Shown here piece after piece: positions 33,997 to 41,937 of a stretch of DNA of 64,000 bases. The DNA is taken from NCBI RefSeq assembly GCF_020400655.1, contig NZ_JAINRC010000007.1, positions 1 to 64,000 of the forward strand, written 5' to 3'. Under the pieces are notes generated by a model, which saw only the letters and a program-made list of their open reading frames with translations, made no database searches and had not been told where the DNA came from. Position numbers and translations under genes: made by a program. The DNA comes from Streptomyces spinosus. Lineage in GTDB: Bacteria; Actinomycetota; Actinomycetes; Streptomycetales; Streptomycetaceae. Position 1 is the stretch's first letter, and the number at the start of each line of letters is the position of its first letter.

Positions 33997-36129
33997 TCAG
34001 GCGCCGCCTCCCCGGCGGAGGACGGCCGGGTGCCGCTCGTCCGGGGCCGCCGGGCTGCGGCCTGCCTTGCCGGTGCCGGGCCGGGTGGGCCACCACACGC
34101 GGTCACCGGCGTCCCGTACGAGCGCCGGCACCAGCAGGGAACGCACCACCAGGGTGTCCAGCAGCACACCGAAGGCGACGATGAAGGCGATCTGCACCAG
34201 GAAGGCCAGCGGGATCACGCCGAGCGCGGCGAAGGTCGCGGCGAGCACCACCCCGGCGGAGGTGATGACCCCGCCGGTGGTGACGAGCCCTCGCGCGACG
34301 CCCTCACGGGTGCCGTGCCGCAGCGTCTCCTCGCGGACCCGGGACATCAGGAAGATGTTGTAGTCGACGCCGAGGGCGACCAGGAAGACGAATCCGTACA
34401 GCGGCACCGACGGATCGGTGCCGCTGAAACCGAACAGGCCGCGGAAGACCAGTGCCGCCACCCCGAGTGTCGCGGTGAAGTTGAGGGCGACGGTCAGCAC
34501 CAGCAGGACGGGCACGGCGAGGGACCGCAGCAGCAGTACGAGGATGGCCAGGATGACGGCGAGCACCACCGGGACGATGACGGCGCGGTCGCGTACGGCG
34601 GCGCGCAGGGTGTCGTACTGCTGGGCGGTGTAGCCGCCGACCAGGGCGTGCGCGTCGGGCAGGGCGTGCAGCCCGGCGCGCAGCCGGGCCACGGTGTCGC
34701 GGGCGGCCTGGGTGTCGGGAGCCGCCTTCGCGGTCGCTTCCCACCGCACCCGGCCGTCCACGACGCGCGGCTCCTCCGCCGGGCGGCCCGCGGCGCCGGT
34801 CGCGGTCACCGCAGCGATACCGGGGGTGTCGCGTACGGTGCGTTCCACCCGGGAGGCGGAGGCGGCGTCGGCGAGGATCACCACGGGGGTGCCGGCGCCG
34901 GCCGGGAAATGCCGGGCCAGGGTCTGCTGGGCCGCCACGGACGGCACGTGCCGTACGAACGTCTCGTCCAGCGGCACGCCCCGCGAGTCCAGCGTGAAGG
35001 CTCCGGCCGAGCAGACGAGCAGTCCGGTCAGGGCGAGCGCCCACACCCGGCGCGGCGCGCGGTCGACCAGGCGGGCGGCGCGCTGCCACACTCCGGCGGC
35101 TCCGGTCCCGCTTCCGGGCCTGGCGGGCCAGTAGGCGCGGCGACCGAGGAGGGCTAGGACGGCCGGCAGGAAGGTGAGTGCGCTCAAGGCGGCGCAGACG
35201 ATCCCGACGGCGCCGACCGGTCCGAGGGCGCGGTTGTTGGTGAGGTCGCTCAGCAGCAGCGCGATCAGACCGAGGGCGACGGTGCCCGCACTGGCCAGGA
35301 CGGCGGCGGCCGAGCGGCGCAGGGCGGCACGGGCGGCCTCGTGACGGTCCCGGCCGGCGGCCAGTTCCTCCCGGCAGCGTGCGGTCACCAGCAACGCGTA
35401 GTCCGTCGCGGCACCGATGACGAGGATCGACAGGATGCCCTGCACCTGCCCGTCGACGCGTACCAGGCCGTGATCGGCCAGCGTGTACACGACCGCGCAG
35501 GCCACCCCCAGGGCGAACACCGCGCCGGCGATGACGACGAGCGGCAGCAGCAGGGAGCGGTAGACCAGCAGCAGGATGACCAGGACGGCGGCCAGTGCGA
35601 CCGCGAGCAGCACCCCGTCGATGCCGGAGAAGGCGTCCGCCAGGTCGGCCTGGGTCGCGGCCGGACCGGCGAGCCGCACCCGGGTGCCGGGCACCTTCTC
35701 GGCGGCCGCCCGTACCCGTTCCAGCGTGGGCGCGAGCCGGTCGCCCAGATCGGGACGCAGCGGCACCACGGCCTGGAGCGCGGCACGGTCCTGCGAGGGC
35801 AGGGCCGGGGAGGGTGTTCCGGCCGTCCCGGGCGTGCGGGCGAGCGCGGCCACCGCCGCGGTGGCCGGCCGCTGCCGCCCGGTGACGGGCCCCCCGCCGT
35901 CGGCGGTCCACACCACGATGACCGGCAGGGTCTCGCGCTGCTGAAAGGCGGTCTGCTCCCGCAGGACACGGGTGGACTCGGCGCTGCGCGGCAGGAAAGC
36001 GGCCTGGTCGTTGGTGGCCACCTCGCCGAGCCGTCCGGCGAACGGTCCCAGCAGCGCCCCGGCCACCAGCCATACGGCGATGAGGGCCGGCGGGACGAGT
36101 GCGCGGGTTCGGTGGTGCGGGGGCGCCAT
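33997..36129 (-). CDS. MMPL-family RND transporter
   Basis: The 710-residue protein has the MMPL layout: an N-terminal membrane helix (residues about 10-30), a large extracytoplasmic loop, a five-to-six-helix block starting near GVLLAVALAAVLVILLLVY, a second loop after a helix at about 365, and a C-terminal helix block (VIVPVVLAVILAILVLLL to the end). The motifs GAATDYALLV and ALGVDYNIFLMS carry the Asp-Tyr pair of the proton relay. It probably exports lipids or hydrophobic toxins. It is downstream of the MarR gene at 36941 on the same strand and has a palindrome in its promoter. Confidence 0.93.
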   Translation of the reverse strand: MAPPHHRTRALVPPALIAVWLVAGALLGPFAGRLGEVATNDQAAFLPRSAESTRVLREQTAFQQRETLPVIVVWTADGGGPVTGRQRPATAAVAALARTPGTAGTPSPALPSQDRAALQAVVPLRPDLGDRLAPTLERVRAAAEKVPGTRVRLAGPAATQADLADAFSGIDGVLLAVALAAVLVILLLVYRSLLLPLVVIAGAVFALGVACAVVYTLADHGLVRVDGQVQGILSILVIGAATDYALLVTARCREELAAGRDRHEAARAALRRSAAAVLASAGTVALGLIALLLSDLTNNRALGPVGAVGIVCAALSALTFLPAVLALLGRRAYWPARPGSGTGAAGVWQRAARLVDRAPRRVWALALTGLLVCSAGAFTLDSRGVPLDETFVRHVPSVAAQQTLARHFPAGAGTPVVILADAASASRVERTVRDTPGIAAVTATGAAGRPAEEPRVVDGRVRWEATAKAAPDTQAARDTVARLRAGLHALPDAHALVGGYTAQQYDTLRAAVRDRAVIVPVVLAVILAILVLLLRSLAVPVLLVLTVALNFTATLGVAALVFRGLFGFSGTDPSVPLYGFVFLVALGVDYNIFLMSRVREETLRHGTREGVARGLVTTGGVITSAGVVLAATFAALGVIPLAFLVQIAFIVAFGVLLDTLVVRSLLVPALVRDAGDRVWWPTRPGTGKAGRSPAAPDERHPAVLRRGGGA

Positions 36130-36157
36130 GTGACTCCTCGAAGCGAGCGGCGAAAAA

Positions 36158-36186
36158 CTCGATCGTAAACAATCTCAATCATCGAG
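36158..36186. promoter_or_regulatory. Inverted repeat upstream of mmpL
   Basis: CTCGAT (36158-36163) and ATCGAG (36181-36186) flank an AT-rich core with repeated CAATC strings, 29-57 nt before the mmpL ATG. It is a candidate site for the neighbouring MarR protein. Confidence 0.5.
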
Positions 36187-36254
36187 CAATGTGATCTCAA
36201 GACAGTGTCACCGGTGCTTCCCCGAGCGTCGGCGGATCGGATGCGGGTGCCGGC

Positions 36255-36340
36255 CTTCCGGCCGGGGCGAGCCTTCCGCACGGGGGGCGAGCCTTCCGGC
36301 GCGGCGGCGGGTCTTCCGGTGCGGAGCCGGACGTTTCGGG
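36255..36340. repeat. 20-bp-period degenerate repeat
   Basis: CTTCCG recurs at 36255, 36273, 36293 and 36313 in the context GGCGAGCCTTCCG or GGCGGGTCTTCCG, with steps of 18, 20 and 20 bp. It lies between the MarR stop and the mmpL promoter. Confidence 0.6.
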
Positions 36341-36353
36341 GCCGAGGCGCGCC

Positions 36354-36941
36354 TCAGCGGCCGGCGGGCTCCCCGGAGACCTGGGCGAGTGCGTCGTTCA
36401 GTGCGGTCAGGAACCGCAGGGCCACGGTCAGCTCGTCCGCGTCGAAGTCCGCCCCGGCCCGGCGCAGGGCGTCGGCCAGGGGCCGGAAGTGGGTGCGGGC
36501 GGCGGCGCGGGCGTCGGCGGCGTAGTGGAGGTGGACCACGCGCCGGTCGGCGTCCTCGCGCACCCGGCGGACCTGCCCGGCGCGCTCCAGCCGGTCGATG
36601 CAGGCGGTGACGGCGCCGGAGGTGAGGCCGAGCACCGCGCGCAGCCTGCCGGGGGTCATCGGCTCGGGCGCGTCGAGGATGGCCGCAAGCGCCTGCACGT
36701 CGGTGGCGTGCAGATTGCGGCGGGCCGCGTACTGCTGGATGACCCGGCCGACCTCGCCGTGCATGCGGCGCAGCTGCACCGCGAACGCCGACAGGTCGCC
36801 GGGGAACGCGGGGAGGTCTGCGGCGGGGGCGTCGACGGCGGGGCGACCGGCGGACGCGTGCAGGTCAGCGGCGGCCTCCGGGCCCGCCGCGGCTCCTCCA
36901 CGCCGTCCCGGTCCCTGCCCTGCACTCGACTCCGTGTTCAC
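36354..36941 (-). CDS. MarR-family transcriptional regulator
   Basis: The 195-residue protein has a MarR winged helix in residues about 75-140 (LHATDVQALAAILDAPEPMTPGRLRAVLGLTSGAVTACIDRLERAGQVRRVREDADRRVVHL) and a dimerisation helix after it. The first 45 residues are a low-complexity Ala/Gly-rich extension. The GTG start lies exactly 6 nt after TACGAT, implying a leaderless mRNA. It is oriented with mmpL and probably represses it. Confidence 0.88.
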   Translation of the reverse strand: MNTESSAGQGPGRRGGAAAGPEAAADLHASAGRPAVDAPAADLPAFPGDLSAFAVQLRRMHGEVGRVIQQYAARRNLHATDVQALAAILDAPEPMTPGRLRAVLGLTSGAVTACIDRLERAGQVRRVREDADRRVVHLHYAADARAAARTHFRPLADALRRAGADFDADELTVALRFLTALNDALAQVSGEPAGR

Positions 36942-36953
36942 CGGCGCATCGTA
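36942..36953 (-). promoter_or_regulatory. Leaderless promoter of the MarR gene
   Basis: On the minus strand TACGAT (36953-36948) is followed by 6 nt and the GTG at 36941, with no Shine-Dalgarno sequence. The same arrangement precedes the genes at 2272, 12156 and 54744. Confidence 0.5.
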
Positions 36954-37120
36954 CCGGGCACGCCGGCGTCACCCCCGGGGGCCGCCTCCGCCTCCCGGCG
37001 CCTCGGTGCGGTTCGCCGCTCTCCCGGGCGCTGGTGCAAGCGGGCGGACGCCGGCTGTCTTGTCCGGCGCGTCCGACGCCGCCCCGGCGTGCCCGACGGT
37101 CCGCGGATCGCGGGGCCGGG

Positions 37121-38308
37121 TCAGGACGTCAGCTCGGCCACGCGCGACCGCTCGGGCGAGGTGCGCAGGATGCCGGCCGCCGCGGCAGCCGATGCGCAGA
37201 ACAGGGCGAGGAGCAGGAAGGTGTGGTTCAGGGCCGTGAGATGGGTCATCCAGCCGATGACGGCGGGGCCGGCGAGCATGCCGATGTAGCCGAGTCCGGC
37301 GACCCGGGACACGTTGGTGCCCGCAGCCGCGGGGTCGGCGTGTCCGGCGGCGCTGAACAGCTGCGGGACGCAGCCGGACAGGCCCAGGCCGAACAGCGCC
37401 CAGCCGGTCAGTGCCGCCCAGACCCACGGCGAGAGGGCCACGACGGTGATGCCGACGGCGGCCAGGGCCGAGCCGTACCGCAGGACGGCGACCGGCCCGA
37501 ACCGCGCGGATATCCGGTCCGCCACGAGCCTGCCGACGGTCATCGTCGCCGCATACGTCCCGTACGCGAAGGCGGCGGTGCTCTCCGGCGCGTCCAGAAC
37601 GGTCTTGAGGTGCAGGACGCTCCAGTCGTTGGCGGCTCCCTCGCACAGCATGATCAGCAGGGCCAGAACGGCCAGGAGCCAGATCCTGGTGGGAACGGAT
37701 CGCTTGCTCTCCTCGCGCTCCCCCCGCGTAACGGTCACGGGGGCGGCCGGCCCGGCGGGCAGTAGTCCACGAGCCGACACCAGGGCGGTGATGACGCCGG
37801 CGCCCGCGCCGGCGCCCAGCGTCGTGGCGGTGCCCCATCCGATGTCGACGGCCAGGGCGCCGACCAGTGCGGCCAGGACGCCGCCGACGGAGAACGTGGC
37901 GTGGAAGGCCGACATGACCGGCCGTTCGTACGCCTTCTCCACCTGTACGGCGTGCGCGTTCATGCTCACATCCAGGGTGCCGTTCCCGAATCCGAAGAGC
38001 AGCAGGGCTGCTCCGAGGGCCCACGGCTCCCGGGCGAGGCCGGGCAGCACCAGGGTCACGCTGCACAGCACCCCGGCCGCGGGGACGACGGTGCGCGTGC
38101 CGAGCCGGTCGGACAGGCGCCCGCCGACCTGCATGCCGGCGAAGGCCCCCGCCCCCAGCAACACGAGGAACCCGCCCAGGGCCGCGTGACCGATGCCCAC
38201 GCGTTCCTCGACGGCCGGGATCTGCACCACCCACATGCCCAGCAACAAGCCGTTGAGGACGAAGTAGACAAACGTCACAACGCGCGAGACGCGCAGCGTT
38301 CTTTCCAT
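37121..38308 (-). CDS. MFS transporter, sugar/drug-type
   Basis: The 395-residue MFS protein has twelve hydrophobic segments in two six-helix halves split by a charged loop (TRGEREESKRSVP). The signature GGRLSDRLGTR lies between helices 2 and 3, and the second half has GRLVADRISARFG. It resembles YbjJ-like or fucose-permease-like MFS members (NGTLDVSMNAHAVQVEK). It is divergent from the DeoR gene at 38398, which suggests a carbohydrate or polyol transporter, though the substrate is not shown by the sequence. Confidence 0.88.
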   Translation of the reverse strand: MERTLRVSRVVTFVYFVLNGLLLGMWVVQIPAVEERVGIGHAALGGFLVLLGAGAFAGMQVGGRLSDRLGTRTVVPAAGVLCSVTLVLPGLAREPWALGAALLLFGFGNGTLDVSMNAHAVQVEKAYERPVMSAFHATFSVGGVLAALVGALAVDIGWGTATTLGAGAGAGVITALVSARGLLPAGPAAPVTVTRGEREESKRSVPTRIWLLAVLALLIMLCEGAANDWSVLHLKTVLDAPESTAAFAYGTYAATMTVGRLVADRISARFGPVAVLRYGSALAAVGITVVALSPWVWAALTGWALFGLGLSGCVPQLFSAAGHADPAAAGTNVSRVAGLGYIGMLAGPAVIGWMTHLTALNHTFLLLALFCASAAAAAGILRTSPERSRVAELTS

Positions 38309-38320
38309 GGGAGCACCCTA

Positions 38321-38376
38321 ACGAACACATTGATTGTTCGAAACGGCATTCTCCGAACGTCTGACATGTTCGATAC
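38321..38376. promoter_or_regulatory. Repeated TGTTCG boxes in the MFS/DeoR intergenic region
   Basis: TGTTCGAAAC (38335-38344) and TGTTCGATAC (38367-38376) are direct repeats 32 bp apart, and ACGAACA (38321-38327) is an inverted copy. DeoR-family proteins usually bind such repeated half-sites, so this is the likely operator for both divergent genes. Confidence 0.6.
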
Positions 38377-38397
38377 CTGGTGGTGTTGAATCACGGT

Positions 38398-39159
38398 ATG
38401 AGCACCGTGGAACGTCATCGGCTGATCGCCCAGGCCGTCCGGGAGGCAGGAACGCTCACGGTCGCCGAACTGGCCGACCTGACGGGCGCCTCGGACATGA
38501 CCGTCCGCCGGGATCTGGACCAGTTGGCCGCGCAAGGCGTCCTCGAACGGTTCCGCGGCGGGGCGCGCACCCTCCTCCTGCGAGGGGACGAGCCGCCCTT
38601 CGCGCTGCGCACCCATGAAGCCGTCGACGCCAAACGGCGGATCGCGGCCGAGGTGGCGTCGCTCATCACCGACGGTGAGACCGTCCTGCTGGACAGCGGC
38701 ACGACCTGCCTGGAAGTCGCGCGGCTGCTGCGCGGGCGGCAGATCACCGTGATGCCCCTGTCACTACAGGCGATCGGTGTCCTCGGTGACGCCCCCGAAC
38801 CGACCGCGCTCCTCGTGCCCGGGGGCCGGCCCCGCGCCGGCGAAGGAGCCCTCACCGGGCCCCTCACCCTCGCCTCCCTGTCGGCGTTGCGGTTCGACAC
38901 CGCCGTCCTGGGCTGCTGCGGACTGACCGCCGGGGACGGCATGACCGCCTACGACCTCGACGAGGCAGCGGTGAAAAAGGCGGTCGTCACATCGGCACGT
39001 CGCGTCATCGCCGCCGCCGACGGCAGCAAACTGGGCCGCACGGCACACGCCTACGTCGGCCCCTCCAGCCTGGTCGACATCCTCGTCACCGACGCCACCG
39101 CGCCCGCCGACGAGACCAGCGCACTCGAGGACAACGGCACCACTCTCAAGATCGTCTGA
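38398..39159 (+). CDS. DeoR/GlpR-family transcriptional regulator
   Basis: The 253-residue protein has an N-terminal DeoR winged helix (residues about 3-57; ERHRLIAQAVREAGTLTVAELADLTGASDMTVRRDLDQLAAQGVLERFRGGA) and the DeoR sensor domain related to ribose-5-phosphate isomerase (DGETVLLDSGTTCLEVARLL, ALVGCCGLT-like AVLGCCGLTAGDGMT, RRVIAAADGSKLGR, DILVTD). Such proteins bind phosphorylated sugars and regulate their uptake. It probably controls the divergent MFS gene through TGTTCG boxes. ATG 38398 gives the canonical family N-terminus. Confidence 0.92.
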   Translation: MSTVERHRLIAQAVREAGTLTVAELADLTGASDMTVRRDLDQLAAQGVLERFRGGARTLLLRGDEPPFALRTHEAVDAKRRIAAEVASLITDGETVLLDSGTTCLEVARLLRGRQITVMPLSLQAIGVLGDAPEPTALLVPGGRPRAGEGALTGPLTLASLSALRFDTAVLGCCGLTAGDGMTAYDLDEAAVKKAVVTSARRVIAAADGSKLGRTAHAYVGPSSLVDILVTDATAPADETSALEDNGTTLKIV

Positions 39160-39376
39160 AGCACACACGCCTGTCGCGCCGACCCTGGCAACCCGCTGGT
39201 TCCGCGGCGGAGGAGCGCCTGTCCACGGCGCGCGGCCTCACTGCGGGCCCGGGCCGGCCAACCGGGCGGTCAAGGGTGCCGGGTTCGTGGGCCGGACGAT
39301 GGGCGACACGCGGTGCGATGATGCGCACTCCTCGTCACCGGCGTCCGGAATGGTCCGGGACGACGGCCGGCCCTGC

Positions 39377-39679
39377 TCACCGGCCAGTCTGCTGGAACAG
39401 CGCGATCTGGTCCTTGACCCAGGGGTCGAACACCGCGAGCCGCTGCTTGGACGACGGGTAGAAGGTCGTCAGCTGGTCCTCGATCCACCGGTCCATGGGC
39501 TGCCGGGCGGCATGATGGCGGCCGGCGGAGTTCTGGGCGCAACCGGATACGGCGACGGCCGGATGGTGCTCGGATGCCTGGATCGTGTCCGCCGTCGCGG
39601 GACCGCCGCCGATCGCCATGGCGGCTGCGGCGAGCACCGTGGAAGCTCCGACTATCGCGATCCGTCCGGTCATCTGCAT
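39377..39679 (-). CDS. Small secreted protein
   Basis: The 100-residue protein has a Sec signal peptide (MQMTGRIAIVGASTVLAAAAMAIGG...ATA, cleavage likely before DTIQ). The mature 70 residues have one cysteine and amphipathic C-terminal helices (MDRWIEDQLTTFYPSSKQRL, DPWVKDQIALFQQTG). GAAGGAGAAG precedes ATG 39679. Function unknown. The flanking gaps 39160-39376 and 39680-39943 contain no recognisable gene. Confidence 0.75.
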   Translation of the reverse strand: MQMTGRIAIVGASTVLAAAAMAIGGGPATADTIQASEHHPAVAVSGCAQNSAGRHHAARQPMDRWIEDQLTTFYPSSKQRLAVFDPWVKDQIALFQQTGR

Positions 39680-39943
39680 GGTCTTCTCCTTCTTGCCGGA
39701 CCGCGTCCCCCTGCCCCTCGTGGCGGGACGGCGGGTGACGTGTGTTCCAGCGGTGGTGCGGTCGCGGGGGCGCCCCTACCCGTTCCTCGCGCACTACACA
39801 CATCCATGGATTTTTCCGGCATCGGAGTTCTATCCGTTTTTCCTCACCAGCCGTACGGGCCGTGCACGCCGTGCGAGGACGCACCGCGGCCCTCCCGACG
39901 CCCTACCTGTGCTGTCCCGGGGGTCACTGCCGGAGGCTCGGTG

Positions 39944-40189
39944 TCAGGCGGCCAGGGTTTGCGTCGCCTTGGAGGGCGCGGTGCGATCCGCTCGCAGCCG
40001 CTCCAGCAGGGCGTCGGCGGCGGCGAGGGCCTCGTCCACCGACTGGGTGCCGGTCATGACGCACAGCGTGTAGGTGGTGTCCTCCAGCTCTCGGCTGGAG
40101 TGACCGGTGGGGTGCAGGTCGTGCCGAAAGCGGGCGTCGGCAAAGCGGGCCAGTACAGCGCGTAGTTCCTTCTCCGCAGGCAGCAACAC
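39944..40189 (-). CDS. DUF5133-family small protein
   Basis: The 81-residue protein fits the small Streptomyces DUF5133 family: MLLPAEKELRAVLARF at the start, the conserved LEDTTYTLCVMTGTQSVDEAL block and an Ala/Leu-rich helix. It starts at GTG 40189 with AGGGAT upstream. Members are short cytoplasmic proteins of unknown function common in Streptomyces. No operon partner is close. Confidence 0.75.
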   Translation of the reverse strand: MLLPAEKELRAVLARFADARFRHDLHPTGHSSRELEDTTYTLCVMTGTQSVDEALAAADALLERLRADRTAPSKATQTLAA

Positions 40190-40406
40190 AGCGACATCCC
40201 TCTCGCAAGGCGGGCCGTTCCGCGGGGCCCGCGACGTCCGGGAGCGCGCACCCCGCGGGCGGCCGAACGGCCGGGAGCGGTGGATGCGTACTCATGGAGT
40301 CGTGTGCCCCGGCTTGATCACCGTATGCGCTTCTTCTGCCGCGTTCTGTTGAGGCACCCCGCCTCGGAGGAGACCCGGATACCGGCTCCGTCCGTGCCGC
40401 GTTGTG

Positions 40407-40664
40407 TCACTCGTCCGGGTGAAGCTCGTCGTACACCAGCTCCACCAGCGACTCGGCCTCGGGCGTACGGGGGTCGGGAGAGACCTCGTAGTACCCGCCC
40501 AGGGTCGTGATCACATCCTTGTGGGAGTCGTCGTAGCCGGTGCCGACGCTCTGCCACCACCAGATCCTGCTCCGGATCTCGTCCTTCGTCAGCGGGCCGT
40601 CCAGGGTGATGTCCTTGCCCTGGACCTTCGCTGTGATCCTCGCCGAGTCCGCGCCGGTAGCCAT
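40407..40664 (-). CDS. Hypothetical acidic protein of 85 residues
   Basis: The protein is acidic (SLVELVYDELHPDE at the C-terminus), with a basic, Lys/Arg-containing middle (VQGKDITLDGPLTKDEIRSRIWWWQSVG). AAAGGAGAGG lies just before ATG 40664, supporting expression. No family is recognised, and no membrane segment or Cys is present. Confidence 0.7.
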   Translation of the reverse strand: MATGADSARITAKVQGKDITLDGPLTKDEIRSRIWWWQSVGTGYDDSHKDVITTLGGYYEVSPDPRTPEAESLVELVYDELHPDE

Positions 40665-40839
40665 GCGGTTCCTCTCCTTTCCCGCGGGCGGACGCCGTCA
40701 GCCGCCCGGTATCGATCACAGCTGCGGATACCCCGCCGAAGGCCTGTCCCACGGTCCGAACCGGACAAGCGGCGAAAGCTCGACCGACCTCGAACGCCGG
40801 GTGGCCCCTGAGCCCGTCCTGCTCGCAGGAACGCGTCAA

Positions 40840-40863
40840 GGGGCCCGGCCGATGCCGGGCCCC
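40840..40863 (-). terminator. Strong terminator hairpin behind the cold-shock/tRNA-like unit
   Basis: GGGGCCCGGC-CGAT-GCCGGGCCCC is a perfect 10-bp stem with a 4-nt loop. On the minus strand it follows the tRNA-like sequence at 40873-40944 and the cold-shock gene at 40990. Confidence 0.85.
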
Positions 40864-40872
40864 CGTCTTCCG

Positions 40873-40944
40873 TAGCGGGTCTGGAGTCGAACCTGCGGTC
40901 TGTGGTGATGAACCCAGCCGGCTGCCAAGCTGCTCCACCCGGCG
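40873..40944 (-). pseudogene. Degenerate initiator tRNA(Met)-like sequence
   Basis: Read on the minus strand, it follows an actinobacterial initiator tRNA along its length: CGCCGGGTGGAGCAGC at the 5' end, CTGGG-TTCATCA anticodon arm with CAT anticodon, GCAGGTTCGACTCC T-arm and ACCCGCT at the 3' end. It has mismatches in the D stem (GAGC/GCCG), an extra A in the anticodon stem, a broken T stem (CCAGA where CCTGT is expected), a shortened 3' acceptor strand and no encoded CCA. It is therefore most likely a pseudo-tRNA, located 45 nt downstream of the cold-shock stop and 10 nt before the terminator stem. Confidence 0.7.
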
Positions 40945-40989
40945 TGGGTGGCCGCTCTACACGGTTGGCCGCAGGTCAGCCGGAGGACG

Positions 40990-41193
40990 TCAGCCGCGGA
41001 CGATGTTCTCGGCCTGCGGGCCCTTCTGGCCCTGGGTGACGTCGAACGTGACCGTCTCGCCCTCGACCAGCTCGCGGTAGCCGTTGCCGGAGATGTTGGA
41101 GTAGTGGGCGAAGACGTCCGGTCCGCCGCCGTCCTGGGCGATGAAACCGAAGCCCTTCTCGGAGTTGAACCACTTCACGGTGCCGCTGGCCAT
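40990..41193 (-). CDS. Cold-shock protein (CspA family)
   Basis: The 67-residue protein is a single cold-shock domain with both RNP motifs, KGFGFIAQ (RNP1) and DVFAHYSNI (RNP2), and the N-terminal [14 protein letters not shown]. It is a nucleic-acid chaperone of the SC 7.0 type. ATG 41193 is preceded by AAGGACG; the longer in-frame start at 41244 would add an unlikely N-terminus. A tRNA-like sequence and a terminator hairpin follow in the same direction, so they are probably part of its 3' untranslated region. Confidence 0.95.
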   Translation of the reverse strand: MASGTVKWFNSEKGFGFIAQDGGGPDVFAHYSNISGNGYRELVEGETVTFDVTQGQKGPQAENIVRG

Positions 41194-41937
41194 ACTGCGT
41201 CCTTCGATCTTGCCGGGGGTGCCGGCCGGAGTGAGTAGCGGCATCTCCCACTGCGGGAAGACGCCACCGTCCGTTCTACCCCGACGAGGGCCGTGTCATT
41301 CGATCATTCGTCCATGAGTCGGATACGGTCCGATCGAGTGGACCAAGCCGGCCCGCTTCTCGCGAGCGCCGTCGAGCTGGGCGAACCTCACGTGGCGCCC
41401 CGTACCGCGCGGCACGCGCATTCGGCGAAGACACCGGCCGGACGGGTGAGCCTTCCATAAGGCCGGTATGGCGCTCGGCCCGCGAGAGTGAGGGACGCCC
41501 CGCAGGCGGGCTGCGCCGTCCCGTACCGGCTGCCGGAGAATGCCCCGGCACCGCGCAGACCCCCATCCGGTCGCCCCCCTTTCGTCGCCCGGACGCGACA
41601 CAGCGTCAGGTCGCCGGATCGGCTGCGGCACGGTACCCACGGACCCTGCCCGTCCCGAAGGCCGGCGCAGCGCAACGGCTTCGGCGACCGCGACTCGCGG
41701 CGCCGGCCGCGGCACCGGGGCCGGGCGCTTCCGCCCCAAGTCACGCCCGGCGGTGCCAAGATGGTCGTGTCTCGGCGAAGGGAGTGCATCGGTGGTCCGG
41801 CCGGCCGGCTCGACCCGCGCCGCCGGCAGGCACGCGCCGCATCGCTGCCCTCGCTCCCCGGCATGGCCGGCCTTGCTGCCCATCCACCCGACAGGCCCAC
41901 GGCACCGCTTCGCCCCCGTCCAGTAAGGAATCACGGC
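41194..41937. other. 744-bp gap between cold-shock and epoxide hydrolase genes
   Basis: No recognisable gene is found. A 48-codon plus-strand frame opens at ATG 41314, but it has no family match. The cold-shock 5' leader and promoter should lie in 41194-41350, and the hydrolase promoter near 41760-41930. Confidence 0.4.

Noticed and set aside
41314..41460. 48-codon plus-strand frame between the cold-shock and epoxide hydrolase genes
   Set aside because: No Shine-Dalgarno sequence and no recognisable protein; frames of this size are expected by chance at this GC content.
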